Below are positions 1 to 7,798 of a stretch of DNA of 64,000 nucleotides, one piece after another. This DNA is from CAYNRE01 sp964399535 (GTDB taxonomy: Bacteria; Planctomycetota; Planctomycetia; Pirellulales; CAYNRE01). Numbering within the stretch: the stretch's first letter is position 1; every line of letters begins with the position of its first letter. The DNA is taken from NCBI GenBank assembly GCA_964399535.1, contig CAYNRE010000026.1:124001-188000 (forward strand). Direction: 5' to 3'. Below the pieces are notes generated by a model that did no database searches, was not told where the DNA came from, and saw only the letters and a program-made list of their open reading frames with translations. A program made the position numbers and the translations under genes.

Positions 1-1
1 G

Positions 2-1687
2 CTGCCCGGCCTAGAACCGGGCGGCGACCTGGCCGACTGGCTCGACACCCACGACGGCGCCGAGCCCGAATCGCTGCGGCAGCAGATAAAGGCGCTGGCC
101 GATGCGGCGGCGCCGTTTCCGCGCGCGTGGTCAGACGCCGAGGTTATCGCGCGGCTGCGCGACGCAGAGGCTAAGGCAACGCGGGGTGGGGTGGTCGAGG
201 CGCCGGCTGCCGAGTTGGTGAGCCTCGCCAGCGTCGAGCCCGAGGCCGTGACCTGGCTCTGGCCCCAGCGAATCGCGCTGGGGAAGCTGACCACCATCGC
301 AGGCGACCCGGGCCTGGGGAAATCGTTTCTCTCGCTCGACCTGGCAGCGCGAGTGTCGCGGGGCGTCCCTTGGCCCGATGGAAGCGGCCACGCCCCCCTG
401 GGCTCGGTGGTGCTGCTCTCGGCCGAGGATGACCTGGCCGACACTATCCGGCCCAGGCTCGACGCGGCTGGTGCGGACGTGGCCCGGATTCACTCCCTGG
501 CTGCGGTCTGTGGGGTCGACCAAAACGGCGAGTACCGGCGTGGGTTCGACCTATCGCGCGACGTGGCCCGGCTGGAGGAAGTAATTGCCGAGCTGGGCGA
601 CTGCCGGCTGGTGGTATTCGACCCAATCAGTACGTACCTGGGGCGAACCAAGGGCAACGACAACGTCGAGGTTCGCGGAGTGCTGGCTCCGCTCACGGAG
701 CTAGCCGGCAGACTCGGGGTGGCGGTGGTGGCCGTGTCACACCTGAGGAAGGTAGAAGGGCCGGCCATGTACCGCACCATGGGTAGCATGGCGTTCGTAG
801 CGGCGGCCCGGGCTGCCTATGCGGTCGGTAAAGACAAAGACGACCCTACCGGCCAGCGGCGGCTGATGGCGCCGGTGAAGAACAATCTCGGCGATGACGA
901 GACCGGCCTGGCGTACCGACTGACTGCGGCAGAGCCGGGAGGGATTCCGCACGTGGTATGGGAACCGGCGCCGGTTAGCATCAATGCCGACGATGCCCTG
1001 GCCTGGCCCCAGGGGCGACGCGGCCCCAAGCCGGAAGCCGCCGAGAGGGCCGAGACGTTCCTGCGGCGGGCCCTGGCCGAGGGGCCCCGACCAGCGACCA
1101 AGCTGATCGACGAAGCATCGGACGTTTACGGCATTTCAAAGCGAACCCTGCGGCGGGCCCATGAAGCGCTCGGGGTGGTGGCGTTCCGGGAAGTGGTCCC
1201 CGGGCCGTGGTGGTGGCGCCTGCCGGACCACGATCACCAAGACGGCCAAGAAACAGATGCGCCCTCTGATACTGAACTACTTGGCCATCTTGGCCACCTT
1301 GCGAAAAACAAGGGGGAAACCGCACTTTCTGAGGCAGGCGAGCCCAAGGCGGCCAAGTTACCGGAATATGGCCACCTGGGCCCACCCGAGCCCCGCCCAG
1401 ACCCGCGGGACGAAGCGGCCGACGAGCGTGGGGCGGCGGCCCGTAGCCCTGACGGTAGCCAGGACGGCAGCCCGGATAATCCCCAGGGAGACAGCGCCCA
1501 GGGAGGTCAGGACGATACCCAGGACAATCCCCAGGATTGCGGCGGCGGGGAGGGCCCTGCCCCCGACGCGGACCGAGGGGACAACAATCGCCAGGGCTGC
1601 GGCCCCTGGGCCCCGGCCGATCCTAACCGCCTGTTGGCCGAGGCGGCGGCCGATTGGGAGTGCGAGGCGGCCCACGACGCGGCCTGA
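2..1687 (+). CDS. TOPRIM/RepA-like replication ATPase, 5' end cut by window
   Basis: The frame is open from the first codon of the window, so the GTG at 191 is internal; 561 residues are visible. The visible N-terminus (LPGLEPGGDLADWL) looks like the end of a TOPRIM primase domain. A RecA-fold RepA/DnaB-type ATPase (AAA_25-like) follows, with Walker A GDPGLGKSF near visible residue 100, Walker B LVVFDPI near 202 and a basic helix-turn-helix-like stretch near 360-390. The last 110 residues are low-complexity, rich in Asp, Gln, Asn, Gly and Pro. Such proteins prime or unwind DNA for plasmid- or phage-like elements. It is the first visible gene of the island that also carries hicAB and the integrase. 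Primase activity is inferred, because the catalytic part is off-window. Confidence 0.8.
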   Translation: MPGLEPGGDLADWLDTHDGAEPESLRQQIKALADAAAPFPRAWSDAEVIARLRDAEAKATRGGVVEAPAAELVSLASVEPEAVTWLWPQRIALGKLTTIAGDPGLGKSFLSLDLAARVSRGVPWPDGSGHAPLGSVVLLSAEDDLADTIRPRLDAAGADVARIHSLAAVCGVDQNGEYRRGFDLSRDVARLEEVIAELGDCRLVVFDPISTYLGRTKGNDNVEVRGVLAPLTELAGRLGVAVVAVSHLRKVEGPAMYRTMGSMAFVAAARAAYAVGKDKDDPTGQRRLMAPVKNNLGDDETGLAYRLTAAEPGGIPHVVWEPAPVSINADDALAWPQGRRGPKPEAAERAETFLRRALAEGPRPATKLIDEASDVYGISKRTLRRAHEALGVVAFREVVPGPWWWRLPDHDHQDGQETDAPSDTELLGHLGHLAKNKGETALSEAGEPKAAKLPEYGHLGPPEPRPDPRDEAADERGAAARSPDGSQDGSPDNPQGDSAQGGQDDTQDNPQDCGGGEGPAPDADRGDNNRQGCGPWAPADPNRLLAEAAADWECEAAHDAA

Positions 1688-1725
1688 TCGTTGGCGGCCG
1701 CCGAGGCCACCACTCCCCCCGACCC

Positions 1726-1753
1726 TTGACGTAATGTGTATGGTATGTATACT
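1726..1753 (+). promoter_or_regulatory. Promoter of hicAB, probably leaderless
   Basis: TTGACG at 1726-1731 and TATACT at 1748-1753 are separated by 16 bases, close to the housekeeping sigma consensus. The hicA ATG at 1760 lies about where transcription should start, so the transcript is probably leaderless. GTAT/ATAC arms overlap the -10 box and could be an operator for HicB, which has a C-terminal ribbon-helix-helix domain. Binding is inferred. Confidence 0.7.
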
Positions 1754-1759
1754 TCCGGC

Positions 1760-1951
1760 ATGGATAGTCGCGACGTGATACGCCGGCTGCGGCGCGAGGG
1801 TTGGCAACTCGTTCGCACCAAGGGTAGCCACCACCAATTCAAACACCCTCAGCGGCCGGGGCTGGTCACGGTGCCCCACCCCAAACGCGACTTGCCTCTG
1901 GGCACCCTGCGGAGCATCGCCAAACAAGCCGGCTGGAGCGACCTGTTATGA
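1760..1951 (+). CDS. hicA: HicA-type mRNA interferase toxin
   Basis: This 63-residue protein matches the HicA/YcfA fold, a small dsRBD-like domain. It carries the family hallmark G-S-H-H (KGSHHQF), whose histidine is catalytic in characterised HicA toxins, followed by a conserved VPHPKRDLPLGTLRSI segment. HicA cleaves mRNA and halts translation until its partner HicB sequesters it. The start was set at the ATG at 1760 (MDSRDVIRRL), because an earlier in-frame ATG lies inside the promoter. The stop overlaps the start of hicB by ATGA, giving translational coupling. In this context it probably stabilises the integrated element. Confidence 0.92.
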   Translation: MDSRDVIRRLRREGWQLVRTKGSHHQFKHPQRPGLVTVPHPKRDLPLGTLRSIAKQAGWSDLL

Positions 1952-2400
1952 ACTACCCGATCGTGATTCACAAAGACAAACGCTCGGACTACGGCGTGAC
2001 CGTGCCCGACCTGCCGGGTTGCTTCTCGGCCGGCCGCACACTCGACGAAGCCCTGGCCGCGGCCCGCGAAGCGATTGAACTACACGTGGAAGGGCTGATC
2101 GAGGAAGGCCAGACTGTTCCGCCAGCCGGTTCCATCGAACAGCACCAACGCAACCCCGACTATCGCGAGGGAACCTGGGCCGTTGTTTCGATCGACCCGG
2201 CCAAGCTGCGGCTGAACGCCATTCGGATCAATATCACGATGCCCGAGCGCGTGCTCGACGCCGTGGACCGTCACGCTAAAGAGCACGGCAAGACCCGCTC
2301 GGGCCTGCTGGTCGAGGCCGTGAACCAGTACATGGGGCGCAAGCGAGAGCCGGCGCCCGTTGCCAAGAAGCGGGCTGCCCCCAGCCGGAAAGGACGCTAA
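1948..2400 (+). CDS. hicB: HicB antitoxin with C-terminal RHH domain
   Basis: This is a 150-residue antitoxin. Residues 1-65 form the partially degraded RNase H-like HicB fold (YGVTVPDLPGCFSAG followed by a DEALAAAREAIELHVEG helix). Residues 90-130 are a ribbon-helix-helix DNA-binding domain (INITMPERVLDAVDRHAKE), followed by a basic tail. HicB binds and neutralises HicA, and versions with RHH or HTH domains repress their own promoter. It overlaps hicA by four bases and is followed four bases later by the integrase start, so all three genes may be co-transcribed. Confidence 0.92.
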   Translation: MNYPIVIHKDKRSDYGVTVPDLPGCFSAGRTLDEALAAAREAIELHVEGLIEEGQTVPPAGSIEQHQRNPDYREGTWAVVSIDPAKLRLNAIRINITMPERVLDAVDRHAKEHGKTRSGLLVEAVNQYMGRKREPAPVAKKRAAPSRKGR

Positions 2401-2404
2401 AGCG

Positions 2405-3715
2405 ATGGCCAGTATCTCGCGAGACAAGGCCGGCAATCGGCGGATTCTATTTGCTGGCCCGAACGGTGCCCGGCGAACCATTTACGTTGGACGGCTGCCC
2501 AAGCGGGACGCCGAGGAAATCCTGCGGCGCGTCGAGGCGCTGGTGGCAGCCAAGTTCTCGGGCCGACCCATCGAGGTCGAGACGGCGGCCTGGGTGGCGG
2601 CCCTGCCCGAGGCCCTGGCCGTGAAGCTAGTTCGTGTTGGGTTGATTGAATCGCCGGAGGCGAAAGCCAAGGCAACGCTGGGGCCGTTCCTGAAAAGCCA
2701 TTTCGACAGCAAGGCGAACCTGAAGCCGAACACCCAGCGAAACTACAAGACGACCGAGAAGCTGCTGCGGGAGCATTTCGGCGAAGGCCGGCCGCTGGCG
2801 TCAATCTCACCCGGCGACGCGGACGAGTGGCGCGAGGCGCTGCTGCGGCGATTGTCAGCAACAACGGTCAGCCGGGAAGTGAAACGGGCGCGGCAGTTTT
2901 TCCGGGCGGCCGTTCGCAAGCGATTGCTGACCGAGAATCCCTTTGCCGACCTGGCATCGCCTGCCCAGGTAAACACGAGCCGGGAGTATTTCGTAACGGC
3001 TGCCGACACGGCCAGGGCCATCGAGGCTTGCCCTGATGCCCAGTGGCGCTTGATTGTGGCACTGAGCCGCTATGGCGGGTTGCGGTGCCCTAGTGAACAC
3101 CTGGCCCTTCGCTGGGGCGACATCGACTGGGAGCGCGGCCGAATGACGGTTCGTTCGCCCAAGACCGAACACCACCCCGGCGGCGAGGCGAGAACCATCC
3201 CGTTGTTCCCTGAGTTGCGACCACACCTGGAACAGGTTTGGGACGCGGCCGAGCCGGGGACCGAGTTCGTGGTGACTCGCTACCGCTGTACCAATATGAA
3301 CCTGCGGACGCAGTTCTTGCGAATCCTCCGCCGGGCCGGTCTGGATCCCTGGCCCCGGCTGTTCCATAACCTACGCGCCAGCCGGCAGACCGAGCTGTGC
3401 CAGCGGTTTCCCATTCACGTCGTCTGCGCCTGGCTCGGCAACTCGCAATTGGTGGCAGCCAAGCACTACCTGCAAGTGACCGATGGCGACTTCGAGAGGG
3501 CTGCGGCGAGCAACCAAACCGCCGATGAACAGGCAACGCAGAATCCGACGCGCAATCCGACGCAGTACACTGCTTTGTACAGTGGAATTGAGCCGCAAGC
3601 CGAAATGGCAGCGCATGAAAAAACCCCTGAAAATCAGGGGTTTACCGCAGGGTGCGACTTGATACTGTACAAAAGTATACCCCCTAGGGGAGTCGAACCC
3701 CTGTTTTCGGGCTGA
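2405..3715 (+). CDS. Tyrosine recombinase (integrase) of the island
   Basis: This is a 436-residue site-specific recombinase. A core-binding SAM-like domain lies at about 95-185 and the catalytic domain at about 200-365. The catalytic set is visible: Arg227 in YGGLRCPSE, His321 and Arg324 in HNLR, and the nucleophile Tyr355 in KHYLQ. The usual second His/Trp position reads LGNS. The start at 2405 (MASISRDKAG) was chosen over an upstream ATG inside hicB; it lies four bases after the hicB stop. The C-terminus is unusual: the last 30 or so codons pass through the terminator of tRNA-Glu and then the 3' part of the tRNA itself (RGVEPLFSG), so coding sequence and attachment site coincide. It should catalyse integration and excision. 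Confidence 0.93.
   Translation: MASISRDKAGNRRILFAGPNGARRTIYVGRLPKRDAEEILRRVEALVAAKFSGRPIEVETAAWVAALPEALAVKLVRVGLIESPEAKAKATLGPFLKSHFDSKANLKPNTQRNYKTTEKLLREHFGEGRPLASISPGDADEWREALLRRLSATTVSREVKRARQFFRAAVRKRLLTENPFADLASPAQVNTSREYFVTAADTARAIEACPDAQWRLIVALSRYGGLRCPSEHLALRWGDIDWERGRMTVRSPKTEHHPGGEARTIPLFPELRPHLEQVWDAAEPGTEFVVTRYRCTNMNLRTQFLRILRRAGLDPWPRLFHNLRASRQTELCQRFPIHVVCAWLGNSQLVAAKHYLQVTDGDFERAAASNQTADEQATQNPTRNPTQYTALYSGIEPQAEMAAHEKTPENQGFTAGCDLILYKSIPPRGVEPLFSG
3617..3643 (-). terminator. Rho-independent terminator of tRNA-Glu
   Basis: AAACCCCTGA and TCAGGGGTTT form a perfect 10-bp stem around a 3-base loop (3621-3643). Read on the minus strand the stem is followed by a run of T, about 35 bases downstream of the tRNA 3' end. 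The same DNA encodes part of the integrase C-terminus on the plus strand. Confidence 0.8.
3678..3715. other. Putative attachment site core (tRNA 3' half)
   Basis: The 3' part of tRNA-Glu overlaps the last codons of the integrase gene, which places the crossover inside or next to this stretch. The exact core cannot be defined without the left-hand repeat, which is outside the window. The site is inferred from layout. Confidence 0.45.
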
Positions 3716-3750
3716 GAACCCGACGTCCTGGGCCACTAGACGAAGGGGGC
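3678..3750 (-). tRNA. tRNA-Glu(CTC)
   Basis: The minus strand folds as a full cloverleaf: acceptor GCCCCCT/AGGGGGT, D-arm GTCTAGTGGCCCAGGAC, anticodon stem TCGGG/CCCGA with loop TTCTCAG (anticodon CTC, Glu), and T-arm AGGGG-TTCGACT-CCCCT. CCA is not encoded. The first acceptor pair is G1:U72 instead of the usual G:C. Base 72 lies at the end that would be supplied by the integrated element, so the wobble may be a trace of integration. Confidence 0.95.
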
Positions 3751-3848
3751 CCATGCTGGCGGCGGCCGCATCGGCACGCAGTGCGCTTTGGCACCCATGC
3801 GACCTGCCGCCCCCCAGCTTCCCACGCCTGATCGCGGGGAAACCACGA

Positions 3849-3877
3849 TAGTTACCCCAAGGGTGCCCGGGTGTCAA
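3849..3877 (-). promoter_or_regulatory. Possible promoter of tRNA-Glu
   Basis: On the minus strand a perfect TTGACA (3872-3877) is followed after 17 bases by TAACTA (3849-3854), a poor -10 box. The predicted start lies about 90 bases before the tRNA. No gene occupies 3751-4043, and nothing else stands out there. Confidence 0.4.
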
Positions 3878-4043
3878 CCGGCCCTGCGACGGGTTTGCTC
3901 AACCGGGAACGGCCCACCCCGGTTCGCTGGTCAGGTGGGCGGGCGGCCAGGCCCCCAAATGGCGATCGGGGGCCAGGGTCGTCACCACCGGCGGGGCCGG
4001 TTCCTGATCCGTGAGGACGCGAACCGACCCTGGCGGAGTGCCC

Positions 4044-6314
4044 TTAGCTGCCCTCGGGCACAATCAGGTAGCCCTGGCCGGCCAGGTTAAGCAGCACGGG
4101 CTCGTCGAACACCAGGTAGGGCGCCAGCTCGCGACCGTGGCGCGCCGCCAGGTCGAAATAGGCCCCGCTGAACTGCACAATGCGGATCGCCCGGTTCTGT
4201 TGCGCTTCGGTGAGCGTCGAGTCGAGCCATTGCCCGTGGCGCTTGTAAAACGTCTTGCTGCCCACGTTCTGCACGGTGTCCACGGGAACCAGGTTGTCCG
4301 ACTCGTCTCGGGCCAGGGCAACTCCCAGCGAAGTCGGCGGTGGGGTGGCAGCGGCACCTGGGGCCGGGGTGCCGGCGTAGCGTCCACCCCCGGCTTGCTG
4401 ATAGAACTGTTTCTGCCGCCGGGCCAGGAACGCGTCGGCCCCCTCGGTCGCGGAAAACCGCCCCAGGTGCCGCTCGGCGGTCGCCGTATTGGCGGCCACC
4501 TCGTTCAGATCGGTCTCTTCATCCGCCAGGAACGAGGTGTAGGGCGTCAAGATTCCGTGCCGGGTCGCCAGCTCGACCAGTTCCTTAACCAGTTCCGAGT
4601 TTTGCCCCTTCAGGTCGAGTTGGTCCAAGATTTCGCCCACGCGGCGGGTGGCCCACAGCTTTTCGATAAAGGCGTTGCTCGGGTCGCTGCCAGCGGCGGC
4701 CAGCTCCACCGGGAACTCGAACGACTTGGCTTCGCCCGCCAGTTGGCCGGAGATGGTCACCTGGCCTTGGCCGCCCACATGGTACCGGCCGACCACTACC
4801 ACTTGTTCTCCGGCAAACAGGTCGCCCAAGTGCGGTGGATAGGTGCGGTTGACCGGCGAAAGTTCACCCGAGCCCGCGATTTGCCAGGCCAGTTTCACTT
4901 CGGTCAAAATCGGCGACTCGACGCGCTGATACAGACGGCTTACATGGGCTTCGATATTCTCGCTCGGGCGCACGTACTCGCTTTGGCCAAAGTGTTCGCG
5001 GGCCAGCTTGTCGAGCAGCCGGCTGTTGACATCGTAGCCCACGCCAAAGGCCATCACGCGGGCGTGAACCTGGTTGAGGGCCTTGGAACGCTCGACGATT
5101 TGCGCCTCGCTGGTTTCGCCCTCGGTGGGCAGGCCGTCGGTGAGGAAGAAAACATAGGTGGGACGCGCCGTGTCGCGAAGCTGCTTGAGGGCCAGCCCCA
5201 GGGCCGCATCGATATTCGTGCCACCGCCGGCAAACAGCCGCTCGACCCAGTTGCGGGCTTGCTTGCGGGTTTCGTCGGTCACGCGCTCCAACTCACTGCG
5301 AAAGCTCTCGGGCTGGCTGTCGTAGGCCACGATGTTGAATAGGTCGCCTTCCCGCAGGTTGTCGAGCACAAACCGCACGGCGGCCTGGGCCTGGGTAAAT
5401 TTCTCGCCGCTCATGCTGCCGGAGCGATCGACCACCATCAGCACCGTCTTGGCCGTCGGTTGGGCGTCGGCCGCGGGAAGTTGGGGGCTGCCCAAGAGCA
5501 AGAAATAGCCGTCGTCGGTGTCCGAGGAACGATAGCTGAGCAGCGAGGTGGCCAGTTGCCCGGGCCCCACGTCGTAAAGCAACCGGAAATCGTCCTGGGG
5601 CACCTGGTTCTCGCTACTAAAGCGCACCCGGGCCTGGCGTTCGTCGGTGCGATCGACTTGCACCGAGTGCGTGGGGCTGTACACGTTCTTGATCGGCACC
5701 CCCGAGGCAATTACCACGTCGATCGCCACGCGCTCGGGCGGCTGCGAGGTGTATTTGGCCGTGCTAAGCGGGAAGAGAAAATCGGTTAGCCCACCCTGTT
5801 GCCGGCAAAGCTGGGTGTAGCGAAGCGAAACCTTTCGCTCGGCTCCCGCCGGCACGGGAAACACGCTCGTGCGAAACAGGCCCGTGCCGAGCCATTCCAA
5901 CAACGCCGGGTCGCGATTCTTGAGCACGATTTGTTCGTAGTGGGCCCGGGCTTCTTCGGCTGAGAGCACCTTGCCGGGCACCTCGCGACCGTCGACCATC
6001 AGGGTCAACTGGTCGACCGCGCCGTCGTAGGGCAGGGGGAATGTGAAGGCAACTTCCAGGTTTTCGCTCCCGGTGTTGCGAAAGGTTTGCCCCACCTGAA
6101 CCTGGGCCACCTGGCCGTTGAGACGCACCTCGACCGCCAACTCTTTGATCTGGTAGCTCCGCGGCCCCGGCGTGGGGGCGGGCCGAGGCAACCGCACGCG
6201 CTCGCCCGTGGCTTCCACTACCAGCAGGCCCTGACCCTGGACCAGCGCGGTCCAGCAAATGCATCCCACGAGTACCACGCCACGCCAGAGGGGCAGGATT
6301 GCTTTTGGGTTCAC
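4044..6314 (-). CDS. Secreted VIT and von Willebrand A domain protein
   Basis: This 756-residue protein begins with a signal peptide (hydrophobic core about 10-26, cleavage near VQGQG). A vault/inter-alpha-trypsin (VIT) domain spans about 45-185. A VWA domain spans about 285-460, with a complete MIDAS motif DRSGSMSGE near residue 295 plus the conserved GGTNID and FLTDG segments. The C-terminal 290 residues are not assigned to a family. VIT-VWA proteins are thought to bind ligands or partners at the cell surface through a divalent metal. The GTG start at 6314 has GAGGAA eight bases upstream. It is a single gene, divergent from the next one. The molecular partner is unknown. Confidence 0.85.
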   Translation of the reverse strand: MNPKAILPLWRGVVLVGCICWTALVQGQGLLVVEATGERVRLPRPAPTPGPRSYQIKELAVEVRLNGQVAQVQVGQTFRNTGSENLEVAFTFPLPYDGAVDQLTLMVDGREVPGKVLSAEEARAHYEQIVLKNRDPALLEWLGTGLFRTSVFPVPAGAERKVSLRYTQLCRQQGGLTDFLFPLSTAKYTSQPPERVAIDVVIASGVPIKNVYSPTHSVQVDRTDERQARVRFSSENQVPQDDFRLLYDVGPGQLATSLLSYRSSDTDDGYFLLLGSPQLPAADAQPTAKTVLMVVDRSGSMSGEKFTQAQAAVRFVLDNLREGDLFNIVAYDSQPESFRSELERVTDETRKQARNWVERLFAGGGTNIDAALGLALKQLRDTARPTYVFFLTDGLPTEGETSEAQIVERSKALNQVHARVMAFGVGYDVNSRLLDKLAREHFGQSEYVRPSENIEAHVSRLYQRVESPILTEVKLAWQIAGSGELSPVNRTYPPHLGDLFAGEQVVVVGRYHVGGQGQVTISGQLAGEAKSFEFPVELAAAGSDPSNAFIEKLWATRRVGEILDQLDLKGQNSELVKELVELATRHGILTPYTSFLADEETDLNEVAANTATAERHLGRFSATEGADAFLARRQKQFYQQAGGGRYAGTPAPGAAATPPPTSLGVALARDESDNLVPVDTVQNVGSKTFYKRHGQWLDSTLTEAQQNRAIRIVQFSGAYFDLAARHGRELAPYLVFDEPVLLNLAGQGYLIVPEGS

Positions 6315-6754
6315 GACAGAGTTCCTCGCGGGAATGCGGACCAGTGAAAAGTGGGGGGCGACAGCGACCCGTCGCGCGGGCCTGCCCCCGCTTCAAAGCC
6401 GCGGGGGGCCAAACCGGGGCGGATCGGGGTTATACGAGTTTGTTCCCACGTGGTTCGACGCAGCCGAGGGGGGAAAAGTTCCCCGCCGGGACATGCCGGC
6501 CCCGCCAGGGAAGACCGGCGGCACCAGCAAAACCGCCCAGACTTCGTGGTTTACCCACTAGAGCCCCGCTGGCGGCCGACCGATAATCGGGGGCCAGGCC
6601 AGCGCTCTTCCGGCCCGGGAAGCCAGCGGGGGGGGCGAGCCGCGCGGGCGGTCGCACGGGGGGCCACCGAGCGCGGCGACCGGAGCCGACCGGCGATAGG
6701 CCAGCTTCCGTCGAACTGCCCTGAAAAGGTCACCAAGCCAAGAGGAGTCGAGCG
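6315..6754. other. Divergent intergenic region, no gene seen
   Basis: This GC-rich spacer between two divergent genes probably holds both promoters. The minus strand has a TATAAC box at 6429-6434 without a good -35. No RNA gene, repeat or small ORF could be supported. Confidence 0.5.
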
Positions 6755-7798
6755 TTGCAAAGCGAAGCCAAGTTCCGCCGTGCCGTCGGTGTTCGCCGGG
6801 TCGTATGCCAGGTGGGGTTGGGTATCGTCGCGGTGCTGTTGGTCGCCGGCGGTTGGGCCCCGCGCCTCGCGCTGGCCGAAACCTGGGCCGAGAAGCTCGG
6901 TTACCCCGCGGGCAAGCGAGTCTTGATCTTCCATGCCGACGACGTGGGCATGTGCTACGAGGCGAACCAGGCCGCCAAACAATATCTGCTGGCGGGCGAC
7001 ATTCAATCGGCCGCGCTGATGGTGCCCTGCCCGTGGTTTAACGAAATGGCCAACTGGTACCAGGAAAACCCCCAGTTCGATTGCGGCCTGCATCTGGCCA
7101 TGAACAGCGAGTGGAAGTGGTATCGCTGGCCCTCGGTGGCGCCGCGCGAGCAGGTGCCCGGCATGATCGATTCCGACGGTTACCTGTACAGCGAAACGCT
7201 GATGACCGCCCTGAAGGCCAAGCCGGCCGAAATCGAGACCGAGATTCGCGCCCAGATCGAACGGGCGATTTCGCGCGGCATTCGCCCTTCGCACGTCGAT
7301 ACCCACATGGGCACGCTCTACGCCCGGCCCGACTACACCGAAGTTTATTGCCGGGTGGCCGCCGAATACCGCATTCCGGCCATGGTGCTGGAGCCGAGCC
7401 CCAAGATCATCGAGAAGTTCCGCCAGCGCGGCATTGCGCCGAGCGAGCTCATGCAGAAGGTGCTCGACGAGTACCCGCTGCCCAAACTCGACGATTTCGA
7501 CAGCGTGCCCGAGGGCAAGACCTATGCCGAAAAGCTGGAGAACTTCTATGCCCAGGTGCGAGGGCTCGACCCGGGCATCACCGAGATTATTTTCCACCCC
7601 TCGATCGAAACCGAGGGGCTGCGGCACATTACCGGCTCCTGGCAACAGCGCGTCTGGGAAGCCCAGATGTTTAGCGACCCCCAGGTGAAGCAGTTTTTCC
7701 AGGGAGAAGGGATTCTGTTCACCAACTGGAAAGAGATGATGAAGCGCTGGGAAGAGCGCTTTGGCAAGGATGTGCCCCGCGGCCCGAAGGCGCAGTAG
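6755..7798 (+). CDS. ChbG/YdjC-like polysaccharide deacetylase family protein
   Basis: This 347-residue exported protein has a hydrophobic segment at about 18-41 ending in LALAET. The mature part matches the YdjC/ChbG deacetylase fold: HADDVG near residue 66 (metal-binding His and Asp), CGLHLAMN, HVDTHMG and a late FHPS. Members remove acetyl groups from N-acetylated sugars such as chitooligosaccharides with a metal cofactor. The TTG start at 6755 is supported by AGAGGAG seven bases upstream. The true substrate is unknown; planctomycetes carry many copies acting on environmental glycans, and the signal peptide fits a periplasmic or surface role. Confidence 0.85.
   Translation: MQSEAKFRRAVGVRRVVCQVGLGIVAVLLVAGGWAPRLALAETWAEKLGYPAGKRVLIFHADDVGMCYEANQAAKQYLLAGDIQSAALMVPCPWFNEMANWYQENPQFDCGLHLAMNSEWKWYRWPSVAPREQVPGMIDSDGYLYSETLMTALKAKPAEIETEIRAQIERAISRGIRPSHVDTHMGTLYARPDYTEVYCRVAAEYRIPAMVLEPSPKIIEKFRQRGIAPSELMQKVLDEYPLPKLDDFDSVPEGKTYAEKLENFYAQVRGLDPGITEIIFHPSIETEGLRHITGSWQQRVWEAQMFSDPQVKQFFQGEGILFTNWKEMMKRWEERFGKDVPRGPKAQ

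Larger units (their letters stand above)
1..3750. mobile_element. Right end of an integrative element inserted at tRNA-Glu
   Basis: Four genes point the same way and end at a tRNA gene on the opposite strand: a replication protein (TOPRIM/RepA-like), hicA, hicB and a tyrosine recombinase. The recombinase sits directly against the 3' end of tRNA-Glu(CTC), which is the usual layout of integrative elements that use the tRNA 3' end as attB. The left border, the second attachment repeat and any cargo lie outside the window. That this is an integrated element is inferred from gene content and order. Whether it is still mobile cannot be told from this end alone. Confidence 0.75.

Noticed and set aside
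4011..5342. 443-residue plus-strand ORF
   Set aside because: Antisense shadow of the VIT-VWA gene.
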